From positions 434,001-498,000 of the forward strand of contig CM022377.1 of NCBI GenBank assembly GCA_011800155.1: a DNA stretch of 64,000 bases. The letters run 5' to 3'. Position 1 is the first letter of the stretch, and each line of letters starts with the position of its first letter. This DNA is from Flammulina velutipes. Taxonomy: Eukaryota; Basidiomycota; Agaricomycetes; Agaricales; Physalacriaceae. Positions 55,501 through 63,957 of this stretch are shown here, piece after piece. The translations under genes were made by a program, and so were the position numbers. The notes below the pieces were generated by a model. It saw only the letters and a program-made list of their open reading frames with translations, was not told where the DNA came from and did no database searches.

Positions 55501-57638
55501 TATGCCTTCTCCTGGTCTAGCGCCACAATTATCCCGTTGATTTCTTTTACCTCTGCGTAGCTGATTATGGTTTGTGTTAGCTTTACTTGATCATAGATGT
55601 TCCTTCCTGGGATAAAACCTGCTTGATTTTTGTGTATGATCAGCGGGACTGTCTTTGCTAGTCTTAGCGACATGATTTTAGTGAGTATCTTGTAGTCTGA
55701 GTTAAGGAGTGTGATTGGCCTATAGTTGGCCGCTTCTGTTCTGTCGTTTTTCTTATATATTGGGCACATCCATCCTTTTGCGAATTCTGTTCCTTGTTCT
55801 ACTCCAAATTTAGTTATGTCGTTGTATACTATCCTCAGCATTTTTACAATATTGAACATCGGTTCGTTTTCTCTCCCTTCTCTTGGTTTTGCGTCCATGA
55901 GCGCCAGTAGTTTCTTCCATAGTTCATACGGGATTCTGTCGATTCCGGGTGCTCTTTCATTCTCTAATCTGCGTATTACGAACCTGATTTCTTCTTCTGT
56001 TATCTTCCCTTCTATGTTTAGGTTTTCTTGTTCTTGCTCGGGGACTTGGACGTCTATTATGTCGGTTATTTCCTTTATATTCTTCCGTCTTATTTCGTCT
56101 TGTTCCGTTTCGTCTATCCCATCGACTTGCAATTCGTTATGGTGTCTCCTCATGATCTCTGCCATGTGCTTGGATCTGTTCTCGTATATCGGCTGTCCGT
56201 TCTGGTCTGTTTCCTTCTTTTTCAGGCTGCGGAATACGTCTCTTGTCTTTTTTTCCTTCCCTGCTTTCGTCCATGTTTTCGATATCGTTTCGCCTTCGAT
56301 CGCGGCTGTAGTCTTGATGTTCGTCCTTATTGTCTTATGTCTCGTTTGGCTCAGTTCTTTGATTTTTCTTTCCAGAATGTCTGATTCTGCTAGCCTTTCG
56401 CTTTCGGGTCGGCTTAGGTCGCTCAGTAGCTCTGCTCTATCGTCCTCTAGGTCTTGAATTTGTTTTTCCATTCTTGGAATTACAACTTTCTCACGTTGTC
56501 GGGCTGCTTTGATGATGTCCTTTTTGAACTGTGCGAAAATTGTTTGTGGGTTTTCCTCCTTGGATCTGTTTTCGTCCGTGTTTTCGAGCATCGTTTCCAG
56601 CCGTTTCGTCCCTATCCTCTTGATCTCGTTTATCAGTTTCCTGTCTTTCAGGAGGTGCTTAGGTATCGTCCATCTGCCTCTCTTGGTATGTGGCGCTTTC
56701 TTGCTGGCTATCTCCGCGGATACTAGGAGGTGATCAGTATTGATCCCGCTTTGTTCTATTTTCCAGTCCCTGCTGTTTTTTACGATTTCGTCCTTTGCGT
56801 ATATTCTATCGAGTCTGGATTTCCCTCTACTGTGTGTAAAGGTGTAGTCTAGTTTGTCCGGGAATGTGTCTCTCCACCCATCTATTAGGTTTAGGTAGAG
56901 TCTAAGGCTGTCTAGCGCTTGCACTGGTCGTTCTTGGTCGTGCGTTGGCGGGAGTCTATCTATTGCCTCCTCTACTACGTTGAAGTCTCCTAGCATTAGA
57001 TCCGGCTTTGGAACGTTTGGGTGCGTTTCGTAGAATAGCTCTATTTTTTCCCAGAGCTCCGCGTTTTCTTGTGGGCCATTGTCTGCGTATATGCCTAGTA
57101 TTGATATTTTTTCGCTCTGGTGCCATACCGACGTTGCCATTATCGCTCTTCCCGGTACGATTTCATACGTTGTTATGTCCTTTGTGTTCGTTATTGCCTT
57201 GTTGAACACTAACGCTACCCCTTTCGCGTTTGGGCCTAGGTTCTCATCGTGTGTATATACGATTTTTATTGATTTTTCGTGGATTTTGGATATTTTCTTG
57301 TGGCGTTCTTCGTTTAGGTGCGCTTCTCCCACCACTAGGATGCCTATTTTCTTATCTCTCATGATTTGGCCTACATGGTTCCATTTGTTATCTGGGTGGA
57401 ATGGGTTCGTGTTCCCGTGTCCTTTAATGTTCAAGGCCGCTACTCTAATCGTCGCTTTTGTGTTTTTCTTACATTGTCTTGATCTTCTTCTGCCCCCGAT
57501 TTTCTCCGCTTGTTGTCTTTCTGTCGTCTCCCTTCTTGTTTCGGCTTCGTTCTGGGGGGGTCCCGTCCTTTCTTCGGCTGTATTTTCGTTCTCGTGTGGG
57601 TTTTCTTCCCATTCATCCTCGTTTCTTGGATTGTTCAT
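52506..57638 (-). CDS. LINE ORF2: AP endonuclease, reverse transcriptase, RNase H
   Basis: One uninterrupted frame of 1710 codons. Residues ~65-310 form an apurinic endonuclease domain: RVAALNIKG, GILVVGEAHLNEE, LMLGDFN, SRLDRIYA and NTDHLLVSAEI supply the Asn, Glu, Asp-Asn and Asp-His residues. Reverse transcriptase lies at ~630-900: NYRPITLLNSDYKILTKI, NQAGFIPGRNI, ALDQEKAYDKI, GVRQGDPLSCLIFDIAIEPLA and the active-site FADD in LFADDTTTYL (~810). RNase H is at ~1245-1390: VFTDGSCFGNG, TGEIISAKDG, LINTDSKLVI and GNDKADELAKKG provide D-E-D-D. A zinc motif CLECGTEETMEHILTKC is at ~1513. It copies element RNA at nicked chromosomal DNA. The absence of any stop or frameshift indicates a recent insertion. 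The start ATG at 57638 has no competing in-frame ATG upstream that I can see. Confidence 0.94.
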   Translation of the reverse strand: MNNPRNEDEWEENPHENENTAEERTGPPQNEAETRRETTERQQAEKIGGRRRSRQCKKNTKATIRVAALNIKGHGNTNPFHPDNKWNHVGQIMRDKKIGILVVGEAHLNEERHKKISKIHEKSIKIVYTHDENLGPNAKGVALVFNKAITNTKDITTYEIVPGRAIMATSVWHQSEKISILGIYADNGPQENAELWEKIELFYETHPNVPKPDLMLGDFNVVEEAIDRLPPTHDQERPVQALDSLRLYLNLIDGWRDTFPDKLDYTFTHSRGKSRLDRIYAKDEIVKNSRDWKIEQSGINTDHLLVSAEIASKKAPHTKRGRWTIPKHLLKDRKLINEIKRIGTKRLETMLENTDENRSKEENPQTIFAQFKKDIIKAARQREKVVIPRMEKQIQDLEDDRAELLSDLSRPESERLAESDILERKIKELSQTRHKTIRTNIKTTAAIEGETISKTWTKAGKEKKTRDVFRSLKKKETDQNGQPIYENRSKHMAEIMRRHHNELQVDGIDETEQDEIRRKNIKEITDIIDVQVPEQEQENLNIEGKITEEEIRFVIRRLENERAPGIDRIPYELWKKLLALMDAKPREGRENEPMFNIVKMLRIVYNDITKFGVEQGTEFAKGWMCPIYKKNDRTEAANYRPITLLNSDYKILTKIMSLRLAKTVPLIIHKNQAGFIPGRNIYDQVKLTQTIISYAEVKEINGIIVALDQEKAYDKIAHDYMWQTLESFGIHDSFIRTLKSLYSDAETQVMVNGYLSEPFKVERGVRQGDPLSCLIFDIAIEPLAIMLRNSNLKGISIPDPERAERLIATLFADDTTTYLSEYDDFADLQGILDKWCSASRAKFNIGKTEVIPIGTKEYREEMVRTRKTNPDSMTIPDNIHIATDGEATRILGGFVGNEIEDVAPWSKILDDIDKRLAVWEMSKPTAEGRRLIILMVVGGKTQYLAMIQGMPDSITRKLERRISKFLWENKKATINMATMKRPIKEGGKDILDLVARNEAMVIMWLKSYLNFGENRATWAFFADAIISAHASEQITTDETMRMNVFLQTWEAKNLPRDLKNMIKTGEKYGLRLEGLAFNKETIREMPIWLHSEADAKIRKLNQAKESKCLRQKHGVKTVGDAEMMYRLTHYPYHKKRKDCKCGACKQMRKDHGCGNPNACFQRAKTLMDCLPHKWNPTKEQPEDYENEAHERQSEIDAVNEEDIHTFDPKLTCDGSLKDAFRIFTEGKKCNEIEIRPPIPEEDTSLEVVFTDGSCFGNGTENARAGAGVWFGDGDDRTKAIRIPGNMNNSNNTGEIISAKDGIENADETKELLINTDSKLVIYGATKNLAKREDSNYLGVENALIWQATIARLRERRTKTAFQWIKGHSGNFGNDKADELAKKGAEKSLDQADEIDLEIPDVYRITGAKLSKLNQASAYKMVKERRHIEAMKKRKQYEKEVTRRKTVRNLERTRYEAMNTGNELQTDAKIWKSLRSKDLTIKTRQFMWRLMHEAQRVGAYWTKMKAQEYQDRGNCLECGTEETMEHILTKCKAPGQSEVWKFAEDLWKRKKARWRKPNLATILASPMADFKNNEGKRRTGKSRFYRILISECAFVIWKLRNDRVIPNEDGLTKGAATDKEIIAKTRQALNDRLSLDQRMTNRAKYGRKALKKAKVLATWNNVLEYEDLLPSDWTEEAGVLVGMPLGGRMRLGDDGEEGGRVGEEEMGESAR

Positions 57639-58259
57639 ATATTCTCTTATATTGCCAGCTGTTTCGTTCTGGTTCAGGTTTCCCGACTGGGTTTCCGGGT
57701 TCTTTGTTCTCGAACCTGCGCCACACTTGGCGTACCTCTCATTTTGTTCATCTCTGAGAGGCTGGAGATAATTTCCACCTTCCGTAACCCCGAGGTCTTC
57801 ATTGGTGGGCTGACCGGCGGCCTTGTCGAGCCCACCTCGTACCAGTGAGGACCCAAAAGCCGTGTTGATGTGAAGATCCCGTTGTGTCCATCTAAGTCCA
57901 TAGTTGTCAGTATTTAATTCAGTTTTGTTGAGAGAGAGATGCTTCGACTTCTATGATGTGTCTGGGGGTACATCACAGGAGTCGAAACTTACCGGGGCTG
58001 CCGGTGTGGCGCTCTCAGAGTCGTCACTTTAGCTGTCTCTTCCGGGATTCCCTTTCATTAGAATTAGCAAGTTTCTAATTAGGTATATAGTCCCTTCGGA
58101 GTTTGTACTTTACTTTAGTGTAGGTCTACCCCAGTGTAGCCCTCACGTTTTCAGCGTGTCTTCGTAATGTGAGCGAATGTCATTATCCACGGGACCAGTA
58201 GCGACGGTGAGGTTGTAACTATGCGGGTTCGACTATATACTGCGAGTCGGTAGCGACAG

Positions 58260-58327
58260 GTGTGGGTGTGTAATACAAAAAAAGGGGGGAGGGCGGGGGG
58301 GTGGGCGGCGAATGTCTATATCGTGAT
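58260..58327 (+). other. G-rich run with quadruplex potential, between LINE ORF1 and ORF2
   Basis: The plus strand around 58279-58305 has at least four G3+ runs at short spacing (GGGGGGG A GGG C GGGGGGG T GGG). The sense RNA of the LINE would be C-rich here. A second run lies at 59397-59420 in the poly-Pro part of ORF1. Structure is inferred from the motif only. Confidence 0.4.
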
Positions 58328-59808
58328 CTACTTCCTCTTCTGCTTCGATCCCCTCTTACCGGACTTGCCTTCCTTCCTTTCCGCTTTCGGCACCGACGTC
58401 GTCGCAACTACTGCGTCCTTCTCATCCTGCTGCGTCTCGTCCCTGAAAGCCTGCTTCCCGTACTTGGTCGCCATTGTCGGTCCTACGTATCCCTGCAGCG
58501 TCGGCCATGGGCAGTGGAAGGTCGGGTGGTCTTCCGACTTGCAGAGGTTGCAGTGGAAATCGTGCTTCTGGGCGAAAGAGATCGGGCCAATCCTGAACTT
58601 GGTGCGGCGGACGTGGTCGCAGAACCTGTAGTAGTACGTCGGGAGGCCGGTCAGCGGTGATCTGTTGGTGACGGTCGGGTGGGGGGGGCATTTCGCCAGG
58701 ACGCGGTAGCCGTTGATGGTCTTGTTCATTGGCGCCGTCCAGGCGTTCTCCTCGATGGTCACGTTATTCAGGAAATGCTGGAAGATGTCGTTGCGTACGT
58801 CGATATCGCTGGTGTCGAGCGTGGGGTAGGCTTGGAGGATGTGGGTGCAGAGTTCCGTGTTTTCCATCAGAGAGCAATGAACCATGCGGAGGACGCAGAG
58901 GTAGCTGTCATCGTCTCCGTGCCTGCTGTATTTCGGGGTATCCTTGTAGACGTTGGTCATGTACGTCGGGATGTTGTTGGTGCGGAGTGGATGGATCCTG
59001 AACGCGACGTACTCGTTGATGATGAAATACCTGTTTGCTACCAGCTGGTCGCGGGTTTGCCTGCTGATTTCGCCGATGAGGATCGATGTAGGTCCGCTGT
59101 ACCTGTCAGGTTTCGATTGCTTGGGGATGTCTGGCATGACTATGGTGGGGGGGGTTGTCGACGTCGTTGATCAGGAGGCCTAGGGCTTCGCTCACTTTGG
59201 ATTCGAAACGTGGATCGGTGAGGAGGCCTATTCCGCCGTTGAAGAAGGTAGCGATAAGCCAGTTCCCGCTCACGTCGTCCTCCGCGTCTTGTAGTTTCGA
59301 TTCCAGGCCGAGGGTGATGACTTTCCTCTCGAGGCATGTGCGTGGCCAGCCTTGGATCGGTCTCGGGGTCGTGAATACGGCGGACGTCATTGGCGGGAGT
59401 GGGGGAGGGGGGGGAGGGGGTTGCGGATTTCCAGTGGGATGGTTCGCTCCGGACTGGAAGGGGTTCTGCGATCCGCCTGAGGGGTTGGTGGAGCCAGCTG
59501 TAGGAGCGCCTTGGGAGTTGGCGGCAGCGGGGTCGGGGCCGGCTGCTGCAGCGGGGCCTTGGCCATGTTGCGCGCTTTCGCCATATGCGTCCCCGGATGC
59601 AGGGGGGGGGGCCAAAGGCGGGCGGGGTTTGGGATGGGTGTGGCGTTGGCGTGCTGGGAGAGTGATCCATTGGGGCGTCGCCATTGTTGTTGCTGGCTTC
59701 GCTAGGGTCTATCTTCTCCCAGCCCTTAGCGTAGGAGTCCTGCTCAAACTCTTCGATCTGCCCTTCCTCCAGCCTGTGGGGTTCGTCGCCGGGGTTGTTG
59801 TCCATCAT
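58328..59808 (-). pseudogene. LINE ORF1, nucleic-acid-binding protein, split by two frame changes
   Basis: Three frames join in order. The first, from ATG 59808, is acidic (GDEPHRLEEGQIEEFEQDSYAKGWEKIDP) and runs to the G10 run at 59602-59611. The second carries SGDAYGESAQHGQG, poly-Pro and then ERKVITLGLESKLQDAEDD...FFNGGIGLLTDPRFESK, and runs to the G8 run at 59147-59154. The third contains MPDIPKQSKPDRYSGPTS and IGEISRQTRDQLVANRYFIINEYVAFRIHPLR, and a CX2CX4HX4C zinc knuckle (CNLCKSEDHPTFHC), and ends in a Lys-rich tail (GKSGKRGSKQKRK) at 58328. ORF1 proteins package LINE RNA. Both breaks are at homopolymers, so assembly error, slippage or decay are all possible. Confidence 0.72.
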
Positions 59809-59930
59809 GTGCGCGTCCTCCGATTGCTGTTGATCTCTGCGTTGGCGCTTGGTGGACCTCTTAGAGGGGGAGTCTTCGAGCTCGGGGCTGTGGATGTCTT
59901 CAAATCGATCTGCGCGATCTTGATTTCTGA

Positions 59931-59978
59931 CTGGTTATGCGTCAGTCCGGCTGTATAAGTCTGGGTGGGATATCGTAC
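59931..59978 (-). other. Possible intron upstream of LINE ORF1
   Basis: On the minus strand GTACGATATC...CATAACCAG is 48 bases with GT...AG ends, like host introns. Removing it extends the ORF1 frame upstream through SVERTRVRNQDRADRFEDIHS and further, back to an in-frame TGA near 60165, but without an ATG. Speculative. Confidence 0.3.
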
Positions 59979-60804
59979 CTCTGGTCCGCTCGACCGATGC
60001 TTCTTTGTCCTTCCTCTTTTGGTTTTGGGAGCGCTTCTGTGGAGTGGATGTGTTCGCCAGTGTGGGCAAAATTGGGTGCGGTTTGTGGGGTGGATGGATT
60101 TCCGATTTCTCTTCTCTTTTTCTATCCTGTCTATTCCTCCGTTGTTCGTGCGTTTTTTGTCATGTTCTCCGTTTTGATTTTCGCCTCCTCCTTCGTTTGT
60201 TCATTTCCGTCTTCATGACTTTGAGGGGTTGTGGTTGTGGGAGGGGGGAAGGTTCACCGGGCCGATGTCCGTTGGTCTTTTACTTCATGTCGTCAGTCTT
60301 CTCTGTTCTGCCTCCTCGTTTTCGATGACGTTTCTCTTGATGTTTTCCTGGCGCTACGTGTTCTTTTTGTTCGTTTTTGCGTTCCTCCTGTTCTTGCTTA
60401 ATTTCCGTTTTGTTTTATCTTTATGGGCGCTCTACTTTGAGTGGCTGCCTGCTTCACCCTCTGTGTTGCGGTTCGTTCATGTTGCTGCTTTTAATGTTTC
60501 TGGCGTGTTTACCGTCTTGTATTCTGGTCGCTTTCTTATTTTTATTACTTTGTCGTGGTTTCTGCGTTTTATCGGTTCCGCTGATTTCATTCTGTGTCGC
60601 TTCCTCCGTTTCGGGGCTTTAATTCTCGGTTTCTGAGTTGGTAGGTTCCGTTGGTATCGTTTTTTGTATAAGTGGGTGATGCTTCGGTTGTTCATCAAGT
60701 CTTCTTAGTTCTTCCTGCGCTTTCTTTGGTGCGATTTATTTTCTTTCGCACTCTCATCGTTGATCTTCTTTTTAGTGGTCTGTTCTTTGTGGTGTTTCAA
60801 AGGG

Positions 60805-61302
60805 ATGTCTGGCGATCATATTCAAATCCTTCCTGCCGTTATCTCTCGGATCTCCGATCCCTACTCGCGCCCTTTCCTTCCTCCCATTTCTATTACGTTG
60901 GGGTCCCGCCCCGTTGCCGCTTCTCCCTCTGTTGAGCCCACCGACGAGGAGATTGCGTCCTATTTTTCGGATGGTCCGGAGGAGCCTTATCTTGGTGATC
61001 CCGTGATTTTGCCTCATGGCTATGGGCCTGAGTCTACCCCCACCCTCATTATTGCTTTCCGGCACCTTTTCGCTACGTGTTGCGCCCATTCGGTCGCCCA
61101 CTACTATTTGCGTCGCGCTGAGGGTGCGTCTTGTTCGGATTTGGTCGCCGCCGGATGGCTTGGTATTTCTCATTCCGTCATCTGGGTTACCTTGCGGTCT
61201 ATCGAGGCATCGTCCGCTCTTCAGCGGTACTTTGGGCTTCATCGTTATACTCATCAGGGGGGGGCGGAGGCGTTTGAGGTCTTGTTTGTGTTTGATGACT
61301 GA
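60805..61302 (+). CDS. Open frame opposite to the LINE (antisense), unrecognised
   Basis: Frame of 165 residues plus stop on the strand opposite to ORF1/ORF2, inside the element's 5' region. It starts MSGDHIQILPAVISRISDPY and contains VEPTDEEIASYFSDGPEEPYLGDPV, IAFRHLFATCCAHSVAHYYLRRAEGA and AAGWLGISHSVIWVTLRS, ending VLFVFDD. I do not recognise it. Unlike neighbouring plus-strand frames in this skewed region, it has a balanced protein composition with acidic and aromatic residues spread evenly, and few codons end in A. But the local shortage of A on this strand alone makes stops rare, and the minus strand is also open here (61254-60772), so it may be chance. No upstream promoter or splice signals could be verified. 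Confidence 0.4.
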   Translation: MSGDHIQILPAVISRISDPYSRPFLPPISITLGSRPVAASPSVEPTDEEIASYFSDGPEEPYLGDPVILPHGYGPESTPTLIIAFRHLFATCCAHSVAHYYLRRAEGASCSDLVAAGWLGISHSVIWVTLRSIEASSALQRYFGLHRYTHQGGAEAFEVLFVFDD

Positions 61303-63465
61303 GAGGTTGGGGGGAGTTCTTTCGGTGTTTCGTTAAGTGGCGTTGTTCGCGTTTTACATCGTTCCATACATTCTTTGTGTTGTGTAATGGGATTTTATGC
61401 CTCTTCTCCCCTATGTCCGTCTTTCCGCTTCGTCGTTCTCTTCTTCCTCTGGGATCTCTTCCCTGGTTTCTTTTCCCCTCTTTGGCAGGCCCGGCATGCG
61501 CGTGTATTTTCTGTGGCCTGGACATTCGGGATTTTTTCCAGGGTTTTGTTGCATGTTCCCTGGCAGTCGTGTTCGATTGCCTTGTGTTCACGGCTTAGGC
61601 GGCAGTTCGTTCTGCCACAGTCTATCTTTTTTGGGGGTGTTAGGGTGCGGGAGTCGTAATTTTTCTTCAGCTTGCCTTAGTACTTTCGAGTAGTTGGGGG
61701 TGGGTGCATGTTGATTTGGCAGTGAGCTCTACGATGCCGCACATTTTGTGTTGAGGGGGGGGTTATCTGGCTCTTCTCGACTATTGTATGCGCTTTGTAT
61801 CGTTGCTTCGTTCGTTTTGGGTTCCGTTGCCACTTTCGATTCGATCGGAGGGGAGTTTATTTCATATTGTCATTCGGATATAAGTGGTAGTTTCCGTTAT
61901 CTTTGCCCTCCATATTTGAATCCCCCCTCCCTTGGGTGCATTACATTCGTTCTTGTTCACTTTAGCAGCTTCTCTCCGCGGTCATCTCTGTGTATGGTTA
62001 GGGTGGTGTTCTTCCTGTTTTTGGTATACTTACTGTCAAGTCAGGTTTTGGCTTCGTCGGACCATGCTGTCTCCGTGATTCTTACGATAGCGGGGTGCGT
62101 CTCGTTGAGCCTCCTAGACCCATGGGGTTTTCGGCCTATGGTGGCTCTGAGGAGTTGGGTAATCCGGGAAGTGTATGCGTGTGCGTTTAGTGGTTTTTTC
62201 ATGGAGGAGATCCCGGAGGGTTTTTTCGTTTGGGTCGTTAGAATTTCGTGCGGCATTGGGGGGTCGTGCGCGTGGTCATTCGTTTCTGTTTTGTTTATAT
62301 CTTCCCTTTTTTCGGCCAGGTTCGCTTGTAGGTTGTACCAGGCATGTTGCTGTTATGGCATTTTGTGATGATTGGTGGTTGAGGTTTACGTTTTGCTTTC
62401 GCTTGCTTCCGGTTTCTTTCTCGGTTTGGATTCCCCGTTTCTTGATCGGGGATTTGTGTCTGGTCTTACTGTATCCTCTGTCGAGGTTTTTCTGCTATTG
62501 GTTTAATTGCTTTCCTAGTTTTCTTGGGTGGTGTAGGTTCCTTGAGTCCGTGTTGCTTTCTTAGGGTGTGCATTTGAACGACCCTTCCGTGTTATGGGGT
62601 CCTTCTTCGTTCTGGGAGCTTAAAGAAGTGGCGGTTTTCATTTGCGTTTCTCTGGCGCGATTTCCTTTCGTGTTCTCGCTTTATCGGCTTCCTCGGTTGT
62701 ATCGCAAGAGTTATCCATGTGTTGGGTTCGTAGTCATTGGGGGCTTTATAGTTGTGGGCATCTTTATATGTTGTATGAAGAAGTCGTGGGTCTTATTCTG
62801 TTCGTTTATTGGCCCTACTCATTCTAGTAGGTTGATTGTGGCGTCGCTTCTTGCCTTTTCAGTTCGGATCATTTTGCCGGCGTCCATGACTGTTCGCATT
62901 TTTGCTTTCAGACGTTTGGGTCTAATGAGCATGTTTTGCGTCTCTCACTTGGCCGTCTCTGTGAGGACTGCCATGATCTCTCGTATGGGTTAGAGGTAGA
63001 CGCGGACGGGCGGCACACAGTTTTATTTATGGTGAGGTGTTGTCTATGATTCTATTTTAGTGCTTAGACGTTCTAGGCTATCTTCGGGACCTCTGCCGAA
63101 GGGGCTTTGGTCACGTGGTTACATTTCGGACTTGTGGGTGATGCCTCGTAGTGGGTAGTGGGCGTGGGTGGTAGTCGTGGGAGGTGGGGGGGGTGGTTAG
63201 GTTCTGTCGACGCTGGGTGTTTGGCGTTGCGTTGGTGTGTTTCCTTTCGTCGGCGTTTTCGTGTCGTTGTGGGGTTCCGTCTGGTTTCTGCGGATTGGGC
63301 CCAGGTTTTCGTACCTTTCGCTGCACTAGCGATTTACTATACGACTTTTCGTGGTCATTATAGATGCTGTTTAGCTTCCCATCTCGCCATTGCAAGAGGT
63401 ACTAGTCCCTTGGGCCACGTAGAGGCACAGCAACTGGACACCCGGCAACTCGCACATGGTGGTCC
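61303..63465 (-). other. LINE 5' region
   Basis: About 2.2 kb upstream of the antisense frame, on the element's 5' side. Long open frames occur on both strands because of the skew; none has a recognisable domain. A GTCACGTG box is at 63110-63117. From about 63350 to 63465 the composition looks like ordinary host DNA although it lies inside the duplication, so the element's true 5' end could be earlier if the repeat match were coincidental. Confidence 0.45.
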
Positions 63466-63481
63466 GTCTCTTTATCATTTC
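63466..63481 (+). repeat. Right target-site duplication of the LINE
   Basis: GTCTCTTTATCATTTC, identical over 16 bases to 52250-52265. It marks the 5' border of the minus-strand element. Confidence 0.85.
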
Positions 63482-63514
63482 ATTCAGAATCACGAGCAGG
63501 AAAAGTCTTATTGA

Positions 63515-63537
63515 GGTGTATTAGGGTGTATTACACC
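63515..63537. repeat. GGTGTATTA direct repeat with palindrome
   Basis: GGTGTATTA occurs at 63515-63523 and again at 63525-63533; the second copy forms the palindrome GGTGTA-T-TACACC (63525-63537). It could be a protein-binding site; no gene link is visible. Confidence 0.35.
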
Positions 63538-63739
63538 ATTTTCTAGCAAATTACCATGATTTACAGTCATATTAAGGACCTTCAAAGTGCTGGGCTAGAT
63601 GATTCCGATGTTTTCCGACTTTTTTTGAAAATTTGCGTAAAGCACCATAAAATGTCGTAAAAGGTCATATCCGGCAGAAAATGATCTTATTCGCATATAT
63701 ATGCCTTTTCCTGGGCTGCCCGTTTTTCCTGATGCCGAG

Positions 63740-63957
63740 TTCCCGAACACGGCCTCAAACGTACAAACATCTTCGTTGACGATATGACAAGAGGAAGTAG
63801 CTTTATCGAACAAGTGAGCTCTGCCTTGGTCCACGCAGAGGCTGCTGCGATGGGTCTAATGTGTATCTCGCTCTTTGACTCTCCGCCTTTCGGGGAGATC
63901 ACAAAGGACTGGGTGGAATCAGCACTGCCTGTGTGTTTTTTCCAATACAATTTCTGT
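63740..63957 (+). CDS. Possible exon of an unrecognised gene
   Basis: The plus strand reads EHGLKRTNIFVDDMTRGSS, FIEQVSSALVHAEAAAMGL and ISLFDSPPFGEITKDWVESALP in one frame with good amino-acid balance, ending at TAA 63958-63960. There is no ATG upstream in frame before a TGA, so this would be an internal or last exon, or an exon whose donor lies before the stop (GTGTGT at 63930-63935), with an acceptor such as GCCGAG near 63741. I do not recognise it. The opposite strand is also open (63950-63687) but has a poorer composition. Confidence 0.3.

Larger units (their letters stand above)
52266..63465 (-). mobile_element. LINE (non-LTR) retrotransposon, Tad-like, about 11.2 kb
   Basis: On the minus strand the element runs from 63465 (5') to a poly(A) tail (52294-52266). 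A 16-base perfect duplication borders both ends (52250-52265 and 63466-63481), which is what target-primed reverse transcription leaves. Inside are ORF1 (59808-58328, with frame breaks), a 690-base gap, ORF2 (57638-52506, intact), and a 210-base 3' end before the tail. The upstream 5' region is about 3.5 kb. APE + RT + RNase H with a CCHC ORF1 is the arrangement of the fungal Tad clade; clade assignment is inference. The strand composition is strongly skewed (little A on the plus strand) from 52,300 to about 63,350, then changes. An 11-kb size is large for a LINE. Confidence 0.87.

Noticed and set aside
59155..59958. Plus-strand frame of 267 codons, Gly-rich
   Set aside because: Antisense shadow of the Pro-rich ORF1; the Gly run mirrors the Pro run.
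60772..61254. Minus-strand frame of 160 codons in the LINE 5' region
   Set aside because: Arg/Asn/Gly-rich with no domain; its composition fits skew rather than coding, though it cannot be fully excluded versus the plus-strand frame.
61748..62993. Several hydrophobic plus-strand frames (for example 61748-62368, 62568-62993)
   Set aside because: The region is so T/G-rich that stop codons are rare; the frames read as random Phe/Ser/Leu/Val and show no motif or start context.
63518..63530. TTAGGG in the right flank as telomeric repeat
   Set aside because: Only a single unit is present; it is part of the GGTGTATTA direct repeat.
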